This document shows positions 20,540-32,366 of a DNA stretch of 64,000 nucleotides, piece after piece. Made by a program: the position numbers and the translations under genes. The notes below the pieces were generated by a model that saw only the letters and a list, made by a program, of their open reading frames with translations, was not told where the DNA came from and searched no databases. How positions within the stretch are numbered: the stretch's first letter is position 1; every line of letters starts with the position of its first letter. Origin of the DNA: Ehretia macrophylla (lineage: Eukaryota > Streptophyta > Magnoliopsida > Boraginales > Ehretiaceae); the NCBI GenBank assembly GCA_037974665.1, contig CM075768.1, positions 12,825,001-12,889,000 of the forward strand, written 5' to 3'.

Positions 20540-22296
20540 TTTTTTCCCCCTAAAGGATGCCCAACATTGAAAAAAAGAGAAGAGGTTCATTCCTTTACTG
20601 TAACTTCTTCTTTCTTAAATTTCGTGGTGCTCAATTTAACATTATCTTCATATATTCTAACAAATATCTAGAGCAAAAGGTCAAACACTCTTGAGCTCGA
20701 TAACCTTTTGCAATTGAACCTTTTGGGCGACTTCTATTACAAACATAAGACTTCATTTTAAATACCTCTCTATTGGGTCCATCCAACAAAATTGAATAGG
20801 CCCTCCCATCTTGACTTCATTTTCAATGAATTGGAAAATGTACCTTGATATCAAAAAAAAACTTAGAGGAAAAATCCTCTAAAGCTGACATAATGTTTCA
20901 ATTATCTCACTTTGTAGCCAATCAAGGTCATCAAAGTAAATGACCTTGCTACATAAATTCCTATAGAATGCTCCCAATCTAATTAGTGCAATAAAAACTT
21001 TCTTAGACAATGTTCTTCCAACTGTAATTTGGAGCAAGTAATGCAAAATAAAGTGAGCATCATGGCTCCTATAACCTGAAATTTTCTTATCAGGAAGTTG
21101 CACATACCTCAAAATATTTGATGCACTACCATCTGAAAGCTTTACACTCTTTAATACAATATAAAACAAAGATTTTTCTTCTTCTATCATTGAGAAACAA
21201 GCTTTAGGAAGAACTGTTTGTTGACGATCATTAGATTTTGATGGTTAAAGTTTCGTTCTTATGCCTAAGTCTCGCAAGCCAAGACAAGCCTTTGCCTGAT
21301 CTTTTGACTTACCTGGAATATCTAACAAGGTTCCAAGGATATTGTCACATATATTCTTCTCTATGTGCATCACATCTAAATTGTAGGGAGATTTATTATA
21401 TTCCAAATACAACAATTGATAGAAAATAGAACATTCATTATATTAACATCTTTTTATGCCATCTCATCAACTTTGATATTTTTGGACGCATGGATAACCT
21501 TTAAAGCCTAGGCACTATTGGAAAGTGCCATAGTACTTTAATTGGAATTCTTCGAGAAATTATAGAATCTTCATCACTATCGCATTGAAGATCTTCACTT
21601 GACTTCCATCTATAGGCTCTACATAGATGACAAGAAGTTTTATCCTCATATTCTTTCCAATAAAGTATGTAGTCATTAGGACACAAATCAATTTTTTTAT
21701 TTTTTTATAATCAAGTCCTAAATCCTTTACCATTTTTTTTTTTTTTTTGCTTTATTGAAAGAATCAGGATTTTTATGAAAAGAATTACCTCCTTCAATAG
21801 CACAAGAAGAGCAGTAAATGATGCATTATTCCATCCATGAAGGCATTTCAAAAGGTATAATTGAATAATAAATGAAAGAGTAGAGAAATTTTTATACCAG
21901 GTTACAACTCTTGCTGAGCTTTAGCATTTGACTGTTCTCTAAAACCTTCTCCTTCTATGCTTAAGAATCCTTGTGCAACATTCCTAAATGTATCATTTAA
22001 TAGTCCCTCCATATCATCATCCCCTTCATATTATTCAACATTAGTATCCCTACTCATGCTATCTGATGTCTCATCTTTTCCATGGTAAATCCACTTAATG
22101 TATCCTTTGTTAAACCCTTCAACTATCAAGTGATCAAAGACTTCTTCTCTAATATACCAATAACCATTGCAACATTTGATGCAAGGCAAACTATTTGTAT
22201 GACTATAGCTTCTTTTTCAAAAGCATAATCAATAAATTGATTAATACTATTAATATACTCATCACTTATTCTTAACAAATGAATCCAACTTTTATC
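20540..22296 (-). pseudogene. CACTA transposase, tnp2 type with DUF4218, decayed
   Basis: Domains follow the family order on the minus strand. The transposase-associated N-terminus is DKSWIHLLRISDEYINSI, then LPCIKCCNGYWYIREE and FNKGYIKWIYHGKDE (22296-22040). The tnp2 core has CPNDYILYWKEYED (about 21685) and RPKISKLMRWHK (about 21470). Next come NLDVMHIEKNICDNILG and LLDIPGKSKDQAKACL (21400-21280). DUF4218 reads SVKLSDGSASNILRYV, RSHDAHFILHYLLQI and MGGPIQFCWMDPIERYL. After a shift, SYVCNRSRPKGSIAKGY and LTFCSRYL follow. At least three frameshifts or stops are needed, for example near 22190 and at 20753-20755. In intact elements the protein binds subterminal repeats and cuts the CACTA ends. 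Confidence 0.88.
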
Positions 22297-23578
22297 TATT
22301 ATGAAAACTAACTGGAAAGGTAACAAAGAATTGGGAACTTGAAAAGAAAAGAATCAAAGAAAAATTTAAAAACTTATAATTGTATTTTAAACAATGGACT
22401 CATAGCTAATATACACTATTTTTTAAACCATAATTGAGTAGTATAAGGAACTCACAACTAATCTAGTAAAGTTATTATGTTTGTACCCTGATTTTAAAAT
22501 GGTATATACCATGGGTCCTTAAATCTAAGTATAATATGAGATCTATAATTGACTGATGGTGCTCACACACATAGCTTGTACACTAGGCAGCCTAACATTT
22601 AAATAGATCATGCCTTAAAATGAGCCAATCATGATTGACATAAAACACCTTGCATTATGTATTATCCTCTATAAACAAGTGAAGTTATATATATGAAGAT
22701 TTATTTAAGCTCTCTTTTTCACACATAAGCATCATATCATAGCAACAAGTTTTATATCAAGAACAACAGAAACCCATCTTATAGAAGAGCTCGAAGTGTG
22801 TTGTCCAAACCTATATCATGAGATACTTCTTCTTCAGATAAATCTGAATACATAATATGGTCATCAATATAAAGTTTCAAGTTCATAGAAAGTGAAAAGT
22901 AAAAGAAGGAAAAACTTACCCAACAATGGCCTTCAATAAGCAGATCAAGTACATAATCACTACTAGAACCAATGAACCCAAATAAGATCAAAAGAAAAAA
23001 TGAAATTGTGAACAAAATCTCTGTAAACTAGTCAATTGTGTCCATAAAAAATTCACTAGGTTCAATCTTTGAGCTGATAAAATAAATAGAATCACTACCA
23101 CCAACTACTTGCATCCATCAGAAATGCAATCGTTAAATCAATTAGTTGACAATTACTCAATGCTACTCCATAAACACAAGTAATTTAATTGATAGTGTCT
23201 ACCGCTAGAACATCAACTTTACTCCTCTTTCAAAAGCATGGTTTAACCGATCAATTTGGTCTAAAGTGACTAAAATGTAACTAAGAATACACCAAACTGA
23301 TTCGCCCTATATTTATCTAACTTAAAATTATGTTGAGCAAAACAAGCTTAAAATTATGTTAAATAGGTCGTATTGAACTACATTCACCAGTTTGAAATTT
23401 AGATATCAATATATATTTCCATGAAAAACTAATTGAACTCAATGCTCCCTAGCTCATTGTGGCAAATACATGGCAAAATTGCTAAAGATTTCTCAATTTC
23501 TTTCCTCTTCTAGCTTACGCAATTCCCTAGTCACTAATCTCGTACTTAAAGTCATTGTTCATATATCATTTATGCACA

Positions 23579-23640
23579 CACAATATATATATATATACAC
23601 ATACATATACACACACACACATACATACATATATATAAAA
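23579..23640. repeat. TA/CA microsatellite
   Basis: Alternating atatatat, acacacac and acatacat runs within the CACTA-1 5' region. Confidence 0.9.
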
Positions 23641-24221
23641 AATATCGAAACAAAATACAAAAAATCAATCTAATTATCTGCAGTTATACACTAATTTCAA
23701 TACATATAGGCAATAAACAACAATTTGACCTTGAATTTTCAAATTCTAGGGTTTATAAATCTAAAAATTGATAAATTGTACTTGAATTGTGAAATCTGGA
23801 TATAAAATTTGAAGCTTAAGTTGTAAGCGTTGTAGTAATGAAACCGCAGAATAATAGAATTATTCATATGCACAAGCTTTTGAGCTTAGAGAGAATTTGA
23901 ACCTTGAGCAAATGAGTTTAGAGAGAGTTAGAACTAGTTTGAGCGATTAAGTTTAAAGAGAGAAAAAGAGGCAGATATATAAAGAGAGGTTTAGAGAGAG
24001 GAAAAAATGAGTGATTGTGTTCTTTTTTATTTTTATTTTAGAGAGAACGTAAAAAAAAAGAAGAAGGCTACCTTAGATGTTGCAATGACTAATTAAGCGT
24101 TTCTAAAAGTTTTAATTTTAAGCGATAGTTAAAAACCATTGTAAAAAGATAAAAAAAAAATGGCAACAATTGTTTAATTTTTTCAATTTTAGTATTGTGA
24201 TAGGTCTAAAATGTAGTAGTG

Positions 24222-24419
24222 TTGGACCAAATACCTAGGTTTGTTGCCATGTCATGATTCATGAGTTTCATCTTAAAACTAAATAGTCTTGGGAAGATAA
24301 GCTTAGAATCTTATATGGTGGTCATAAGTTTTATGATTTTTTGATGTAAAACAAATGTATATTGTTACATATATACTGTGACATGATAGCAAATGTTGTT
24401 CAAACCATTTCAGTGTGAT
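24222..24419. other. Unassigned; faint similarity to the TRIM-like LTRs
   Basis: Phrases such as ggaagataagcttagaatcttatatggtggtcat and ttttttgatgtaaaacaa resemble the 20064-20535 LTR units in spacing, but the sequence is worn. No gene. Confidence 0.3.
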
Positions 24420-24747
24420 TAAGCTTGGGCTTTTTTTGACCTATTTGTGAGATTTTAGCTTTTGAATTGTAGAGCTTTCAATGGTAGACCCTTGGTTAAA
24501 AGTATCGTTGAACAAAAGTTATTGACTATTTGGCGTATGTTAGATAATATTGGACTTTTAGAAATTTTGAGAGCAATGTTGGGCTTTAAAAAATATGAGG
24601 GTATATTTGAAGACAAAATAAAAAATAACTTCCTGCATTATATAAAATACATTCGCAAAAGCCTTTTTTAAAAAACTCCAATTTGAAGCTTCTTATTTTT
24701 TAAGTTTTTTTTTGCTTCCGCTTTTATCTAAATTCTCTTTTAAAAAA
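24420..24747 (+). repeat. Dispersed repeat (MITE-like), copy 1
   Basis: About 300 bp, similar to the reverse complement of 44130-44490. Shared phrases include attgttgaacaaaa, gtttggc, cttcctgcattat/cttctcgcattatg and aaaaactccaatttt. It is cut on the right by LTR D. An open frame (24462-24671) crosses it but its relative at 44k keeps no such frame, so it is probably not coding. Confidence 0.55.
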
Positions 24748-27700
24748 TGGTGACACCCGGCCTAGCACATAAACATTTTATTAATATACATACATATATT
24801 CATTTCATTAATTGCGTAATTATTGAAAAATGTGCAACGATAGTTGTTTGCATTCATTCAATTTACATTTATCTGACTTGCCCGAAATAATTATTTTATT
24901 ATTTTATTTACTTGAATTTACTTTACTAACTTTTAAATTGTATTAATTTTATTATTTGAATATGAAGCCCCGGACCCAGAAATAATTATTTTTATTAGTA
25001 TCATCAATTACATATAATTAAATTACATTAATTTTTATTATGAAAGGTAATTAATTTATTATTTTATTAATATTTTCACTAATTGTATTTATTTAATTAT
25101 ATTTAGATGACTAGCCTAAGACACTTACTTTATTATTTTATTTATTTTAATTATTTTACATGCCTTCTAATTAATTCATTTTATTGTTCGAATAAGAAGC
25201 CTGAGCCCAGAAGTGAATGAGCCATCTAAATATTTATAATAATTTCATTTAATTAATTTACATCCAAACGAATTACATGAAATAATTATTTTACTATTCT
25301 TTTTTTTATTGATTGCTTTTAGTTATCTATATTAAATCTGCTAGTTTTACCTTTTGAATCGTTAAATTGCATCGTATGAAGAAGTTAGCAAATTAACTAC
25401 ATAGCTAGGCTAGTTTTGGACTAGGGAGCTTTGACTTGTTGACTATTCTGACAACCACTCATTTAAAACAAAAAAAAGACTCACACACACGGCCACATGC
25501 AAACCACACAAATAAATTAAATATCTTTTAAACCTCTCTCAACACACCACACGTTCACACTCAAAAACAAACAAAAGTACATCACTCACTCTCTTCCTCT
25601 CACCATCGGACCAATGAGAGAAAAAAAGAAGAGATCAGATTGCCGAGAGAGAAAGAAGAGGAAAAAGGGAACCAAGGCCCTTCAAGTTCTATTTTGCATT
25701 CTTTTTAGCTAAATCAAGGTGATGGGAGTTCATGATATATGTGTTTTCTTGAAGTTTTATTAAATGTAAATTTATACAATTGTAGAATAAGTTAGTTTTA
25801 TGGTTGTTTTAGCTAACTAACTTGTTTTTCATGAAGTTAATGTGAAGCTTACATGTTATTTGCTAGATAGTTATGATAATTTTAGTGTTTTAGTTGTTGT
25901 TGTGCTAAAGGAGAAAAATAATGAACATTACTTGTTAAATGTTTGAATTAATGTATGTAAGAAGATTGTATGAGCTCAAAAAGGAAATAGATAGCATATG
26001 ATTACTTACATATGCAAAATGGGATCTTTAGTTAGCTAGTGTGTGCACGTACGTGTGATTTTGGGCTGACTGCCTAGCATCTGGCAACCTGTCGGCATTG
26101 GACAGTTAATCGCCGGCAAGAGGCTACTGCTGGCAGTAGCCTGGGCAATAGCCTCGACCCATTTTTTCCCCGTTTGTGTTATGTATGCAAGTTATGATAT
26201 GTAGTTGTGGCTGCTAGAAATAATTGTGTTGAGTTTAGCTATTGTTTTTGGGTGTGTTATAACTGTTTGAGTAACTAATAGCTAAGATCTTGAATGATAG
26301 GTTAATTTAAATTTCATTTGCTAGCTTATAACCATTAAAAGTGGAAGTTCAATGAATTAGGAGTCTTTCATAGTAGGAAATAATTTGAGAATCTCATTAC
26401 TAATGTATGTGTTATGTGGAGAAATTTGCTGGAACTTAACTTAATTTTAGCTATAGGTCCTTTAGAGGAATATCTTTAATTTGAATAAATAGTTGGTTTA
26501 TGTTAAGTGGAATTGAGCGAGCTCATGTGTTGGCTATTAATTAATGTAAAGTGAGAAATAACTTGAGCAACTTCATGTTTATGTACTAATTTTAGTTAGA
26601 TTACATTCTAGCTTTGGTTATACTTAGTTTTAACATGCTAGTCGAAACTAACTTTTCTTGAATTGTTAAGCTAATTTTTATACTCTCTAAAGTTGTGAAC
26701 TAGTTACAAGTACATGGTATTATCTATTGCAGAGTGAAGGCAGTCATGAGCAATGTTTGATATTATGTTAGCTTAGGTTAGTTATATTTTAACTTAAACG
26801 CACCAAGTTTAGTGAACAAGTTGATACAACCCCGGTCTTGAGTCATTAAGTTATCTTCTTATTTTAAACCCTAAATTCTTTGTTGATAAACTTCTAACCT
26901 TATGTGATTAGTTATGATAAGTTAAGTTAGGTGTTAATAGTTTAAAGTTAACTTCGTTACTAGTTGTTTATCATCTTCCTTTCCTATGTGTTAATAGTAA
27001 ACAAACGATACAGGATTATATGAGTGTATACCTAAACTATGTGTTTCATTGAAGTACATCAGTCGTTGCTTGATTTCTATTGTTTATGTGCTTGAGGACA
27101 ACCTACATTGTTGTTTTCATTTATGTGCCTATTGAAATACTTTAGATACGTGCTATCTCGTGTGTGCTATATTATGATTCTCGTATTGACGGTTGTGCAA
27201 CCTTATCCTCAGCACAGATGCGATGTGCCTCTCTGGGTGACATCGGGCTTGATAGGGTTAGTTGCTCTAGCTCTGTAGCTATTCCCACTCTCGCTAGGGA
27301 TGCCACCCTGGGAGAGTAGAGTCTTAGGATAATGGGGTGTTATATCTGAAGTACCTCCGCTTGGTGTATAGGGATACCGGCTTATCGATATCATATTTAT
27401 TGGCTTATTGATTTCATGGTTTGTGGTTCGTGCTCGAGATTGAAACAGTATCCTTTTATTAGGTAACTCTCGCTTGGGCCCTAAGTCCTTGGAGAGTTAC
27501 CCATGATTGCCTTGTTAGACTTTAATTGTTTATAAATTGTTATTGTCTAATTATAGTTCCCTAAATGTGTTGCTTTACTTTATTATCTTAAGTGAGTAGC
27601 TTAATTTATTAGCTGATTATGTGGCTTATATGCATTGCACAAAAACGTTTTCAAAACTCCCCGGTTATCTGTTTCCCTTCCTCACTGAACAACAATGGTT

Positions 27701-28246
27701 ACTCACTCCTCTCTTTCTAACATTTTTTAGGTTTAGCGCGAAGGAATTGAAGTGACTGCAAGCTGTCTGGACTATTATGCATTAGAGTGTTGTCTGCTCG
27801 TGATTGCATAATTTATAAAGTAGAGGCTTAGTTGAATTTATGATCTTGTATTTATTTTGAAGATTAAGTGATCTTGTATGTAATTCAAAGTTATTAGATT
27901 TGTAATTAAAGTTTAAATTATAAGATATTAGAGTGGTATGATAATTTAACAAAGGCATTAGCTTAGTCTTGTTTAAGTCTCAATGCATGTATGTATTTGT
28001 CTAAAGAAAATAAAGTTAGAATAGTCTTACGAACTGAAATGGACCAAATTATGTATATATAAAATGTTCCTTGTGTGATTATTCTTCTGCGTGCAGGTTG
28101 GTTAATCCTAGAAACAGGGGAAACTCCGTCCGTTTTTTCTCGGTTAATCCTAGAAACAGGGAAAACTTCGTCCGTTTTCTCTCATTTTTTATTACTTGGG
28201 GATTTGGGATCGGGGCTCTAATTCTGTGAGGGGTTGGGCCGTTACA
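24748..28246 (+). repeat. LTR D, Gypsy-type (about 3.5 kb)
   Basis: Starts TGGTGACACCCGGCC and ends GGGTTGGGCCGTTACA, followed two bases later by a primer site (28249-28260). It is related to the solo LTR and to A, B and C, but more divergent. It keeps the hairpin at 27094-27118 and the palindrome at 27191-27202. Its 3' part has a 42-bp tandem duplication (28100-28141, 28142-28183). Confidence 0.8.
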
Positions 28247-28326
28247 GATGGTATCAGAGCTTGCTTAGTTAGCTCTCAGCCGGGATAGGGTCCTCGGGCT
28301 GTCGGGTAGTAAACTTTGAGTGTGTG
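28247..28326 (+). mobile_element. LTR D primer site and 80-bp internal stub
   Basis: TGGTATCAGAGC (28249-28260) is followed by a short leader like the starts of int1 and int2 (shared tcggg..tgtcgggtagt / tcggcctactgggtagt). The stub is cut off by LTR A at 28327. Confidence 0.75.
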
Positions 28327-31049
28327 TGTGACGGCCCAGGCCCAGCATATAGCATATTATACCTAATTGCACATAAATTGGTGTTAGTTTAAGTGTTATA
28401 TGTATGAATGTGTTTAATTTAGCATTTAAGATTTAACTAGTAGTTTCAGTTCCTCTTATTTCTTTACCAATACTATTAATTCAAATAAAATATTTTGACA
28501 ACTACTTTGACATTTACTGTGACGCTGAGAACACCAACATGTTATTATTTAACTGTTGCATACCTTTTATGCATTAAAATGTGCATTTATTATAGTTATG
28601 TACATTTAATTGAGAATAACACGCAAGTAAAATAATTAGAATATATTTATAGGTGCAAAACTACAATTTTATTTGCTATTGAGCTTATTCGTTGTTCTAC
28701 GTGCAATCAGTTACTTTTAACGTGCATTTTTCTCAAGCTATGTGCATACATCTAATTTAATAAGAAATTTAATCTATTAACATGTATTGCATCAATATAA
28801 ATGCATTCTTATGTAAATAGACACATTTAATTGGTTAATGTCCAAAATTCTCATTTTTACGTGCAATTTCAGGACTTCCCGAATATTTTGGAAAATCGTA
28901 GGAAGCGTAGAAAATAATTAACGTAGACGATTAGGAATTAAAGCAACTAAATAGTTAGATTTTAACCAAAATGGCAAACTAGTAAATAAGTATTTAATTA
29001 GGGGTAAGTTAGTCATTAGGCTTATATATCTTTTATTATACATACATACACATACATATTATATACACTCTTACACAAAACACACACACAAACACTAATA
29101 CATGCTAAAAACACACACACACACACAAAAAGAGAAGAAAATCAAGGAAAAAGAGGAAGAAAGAAGAAAGATAGGAGCTAGATCTTTCCCTCTCAAGCTT
29201 TATATCATCATTTCTTGAGATTATAAGGTGAGGGAAATATTTTAAAAACTGATTTCAGAAGTTATATTGCATATATATGTGTTGTTGAGTAAGAAATTGT
29301 TGTATTATACAAGTTTAGACATATATATGATTGCAGGATTTTTGTTTTAGTTACTGTATTGTGTGAACTATTTGAGCATGTAACCTATGAGGAGAAATTC
29401 TTGACAAATATGTATGTTCATCTAGACTTCGAGATGAATAATTCTCGTTTAGGTTAAGTCATGAGGAAAAATCATTTACTTGCCCAAAAATGCCAAAATC
29501 AGTGAGGTTTGTAGTTGAGCTGGTGCAGGACAGTTTTACTTGCCTGAATTTCGTGGTATTTTTGACCAAGTATTACTATCTAGAAACAATTTATAAAATT
29601 TGGGTAGGTAGTTTGATCAGTTAGGAACAAACTTTGAGCTAATATTTGTGATTTCTTTTATAATGTTGTATCTACACTTATCTATGCTCATTTAGTTCCT
29701 TATAAAGCTTGTAGAACATGATTGTGAGTTTGTATAGCTCTGATGATTGTTAAAATACTTAAACATTAAATTAAAGTTAAGGTTCTTGAATGGAATTTGG
29801 GAATTTTGTATAATATGGTGTTATTGTTTGATTAAGTGTTATTTAAGATTGATTCAGGGGTAGATTAACTCAATTGCATGCTTCAAATAGCATGGTAATG
29901 CTTGAATTACTAGATGCTTGTAATTTACTCCTATGTGATTAAATTGATGTTAATTGAGATTTGGTTAAATTGTTTTAGCATTTCATGAAATATGAAAAAC
30001 TTGTCCCCTTTGATTATATTTGTCTATTTCGTATCAAAAGCTTATATTGCAACTACTTGCGAGGGCGACCTACTTTGTCGCCCCTCACTTGTGATTACTT
30101 GGCTCTCGTGATCATGATTCGAGGTTGGGCAACCTTTTCGGGCATAGTAGTGTCGAGTAACATGGGCGGCATCGGGCTTGCCATGCTCCCTCGGCTACCA
30201 TGGTTTCCTAATCCCTTTCTCGCTGAAGCATACAACCCGACCCCAGAGGCGTGGTTCACCTCGTTGGGGCATACGGACCTACCTCGGGAGATATGGGTCT
30301 TAGGATCGGGTATATCTAGAGTATCCCATTTGGAGAAATAAGGGGTTTGCAGGCATTTGATTGAAGATCTTGGTACGTGGTTCGAGATTGAGGACAAGAA
30401 GATGAACTGTATCCTTTTTTAAATATGTTTAAATACTTGTTTCATTAACTTGCTTACTTGTGATAATTATGAGTTATCTTTGTTGCATCTCATGAAAACA
30501 TTCCCCAGTATGCTGCATCACCTCCCTCTCTGTGTGGTCTTGTATATATTTATGTGGTATGGAAGATTAAGATACTAAGTCTAGCCTTGTGTAGCATGGT
30601 AGTTGTAGTTGTGATGTAATAACTTATAGTTTACTATGCTGCTTAAGTATTTCGCATGATTGTGTCTCTAATGAATGGAGAATGTATGGTTGTTAGTTTA
30701 ACTTATAAGAATGTTAATTAAACAACGTTAGAGTGGTATGATAGGTGACTTTTAACTTAGAGTTTTGCTAGTTACAGACAATGCATGTTTGTGTTCGATA
30801 TCATGTTATTAGCAAGGCTTGGATGACCTTGTAGTTGAAGAGTTGAATGAATGATGTATAATATGTGATTGTGGCAAATTGAAGTTTGGGGATCGAGGTG
30901 AGGGTTGGATGGTTTGTTTGTGGCTTAGTCTTTTGTTTACAGGTAACCAGTTAGTTCTAGAAACAAGGGAAAATCCGTCCGTTTTCCTTCATTTTCGTGA
31001 CTCCGGGTTGGATCGGGGCTCCGGTCTCAGGAGGGATCGGGGTGTTACA
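28327..31049 (+). repeat. LTR A (2723 bp, internally deleted)
   Basis: TGTGACGGCCCAGGCCCAGC to GGGATCGGGGTGTTACA. Compared with B it lacks the equivalent of about 33685-34980; the junction lies near 29635. It shares with B the absence of about 170 bp present in C (41175-41345). Confidence 0.88.
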
Positions 31050-32122
31050 GAAGTGGTATCAGAGCTTAGACAGCTCATAGTTGGGAAAGGATCTTCGGCC
31101 TACTGGGTAGTGACTTTGATCGTGTGTTTATCAAGTGTGTTACATGGATTGACTGTTATGTATGACTTGTATATCTTGAATGTAAGTGTATCTTATGTGA
31201 CTTACTTGTGTAATATATAAGGATTGTGTGATATGTATGTTGTGTTATATGATTTGCTGTACACCTATGTGACCCCTTTATGCTATAAATGAAACTTATA
31301 TGATATGTGTGCTTATGTGATTATGGGTATATCAAAGTGATTTCATGAATGACTACTTGTTTCAACTATTAGTAACATGTGTGTTTGAATTCTGTGAACT
31401 AAGTTATTATGAGTAACAGGTTAACTTGCTAATCAAAACTAAGTGTTATTGGTTTCTAGTATAGTTCAAGATTGCATAGTAGTCTAAAGTATTCATTGAG
31501 CATATGTGATAGTTGTATAATAGATTAAAAAATAATTGTATATATATGTCATAGTTTCATAGTATGTGAATATTATATCAAATATCTCTGCAAACATGCA
31601 TTACCCAAAGAACTGGTAAGTAAACACTCTTCCCCTATAAAGAGATGATCAGCAGCGGCGTATTTGAAGATGTAGACCCACAGAAAAAAGGAGCAATTGA
31701 TCAGATGCTATCGGGGTTTATATCTGGAATTCATACTGGACATTCTTCCTTGGACTTATTCTTGTGTATTCAATCTTGACATTGGATATTAGAATTCCGC
31801 TAACGGAATCCTTCTTAGCACTTCTATTTGGTATTTTTATTTGGACTCTTCGTTGAGTGTTTCTTCGGCATTTGTATTCGGATTTCTTAATGATTTCCTA
31901 TTGGTATTTTCTCGACGCTACTAGAGGGGATTCTTATATGATGTTCATATCCGAATTTCTAACTGGTATTTTGGTAGGAGCCTTTATTTGGCTAACTTAC
32001 TTAAGAATTCTTTGTGAAGTTCTTCGGGCATTCTTATGGAAATTCTCAGTAAGTATTGTGTGGGCATTCTTATTGGTATTTCCTGCGATGTCCACATTCG
32101 AGATTTTTGTCCATGGTGTTCA

Positions 32123-32187
<65 letters not shown>

Positions 32188-32366
32188 AGCGGAATTCTCT
32201 GGTATTCTTACTGAACTTCTAGGTGATGTTACGGGATGTATTCTTGCTAGTCTTCTTTGATGTCGCACTTCTTCGGCTTCAAGTTTGATTTTAACTGCTA
32301 CAGATGTTGAAGATTCTCTAGAGTTTAAAAAATTAAGAGGACACAATTTTTGTAAGGAGGAGAGAG
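31050..32366 (+). mobile_element. Internal region int1 of the non-autonomous element
   Basis: Primer site TGGTATCAGAGC (31054-31065) and purine tract AAGGAGGAGAGAG (32354-32366). A 110-codon open frame (31857-32189) is hydrophobic (FLTGILVGAFIWLTYL) and runs into the AT microsatellite 32124-32184. The sequence between 31720 and 32260 is built of degenerate ttcggatttct / tattggtatttt phrases, so the frame may be a by-product of repeats. No gag, protease, integrase or reverse transcriptase motif is seen. Confidence 0.75.
32124..32184. repeat. AT dinucleotide microsatellite in int1
   Basis: About 30 uninterrupted AT units. The matching tract in int2 (37459-37492) is about half as long, so it changed length after duplication. 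Confidence 0.95.

Larger units (their letters stand above)
20536..24221 (-). mobile_element. CACTA (En/Spm-like) transposon relic, CACTA-1
   Basis: A tnp2-type transposase pseudogene (20540-22296) is followed, 5' on the minus strand, by about 1.9 kb of non-coding sequence. The terminus reads CACTACTACATTTTAG on the minus strand (24206-24221). The other end is missing; the TRIM-like L3 repeat abuts it near 20535. A TA/CA microsatellite lies at 23579-23640. Confidence 0.7.

Noticed and set aside
24462-24671. 69-codon open frame as a gene
   Set aside because: It lies in a dispersed MITE-like repeat whose other copy (44130-44490) keeps no such frame.
32124-32184. Tyr-Ile repeat protein segments
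   Set aside because: They are translations of an AT microsatellite whose length differs between int1 and int2.
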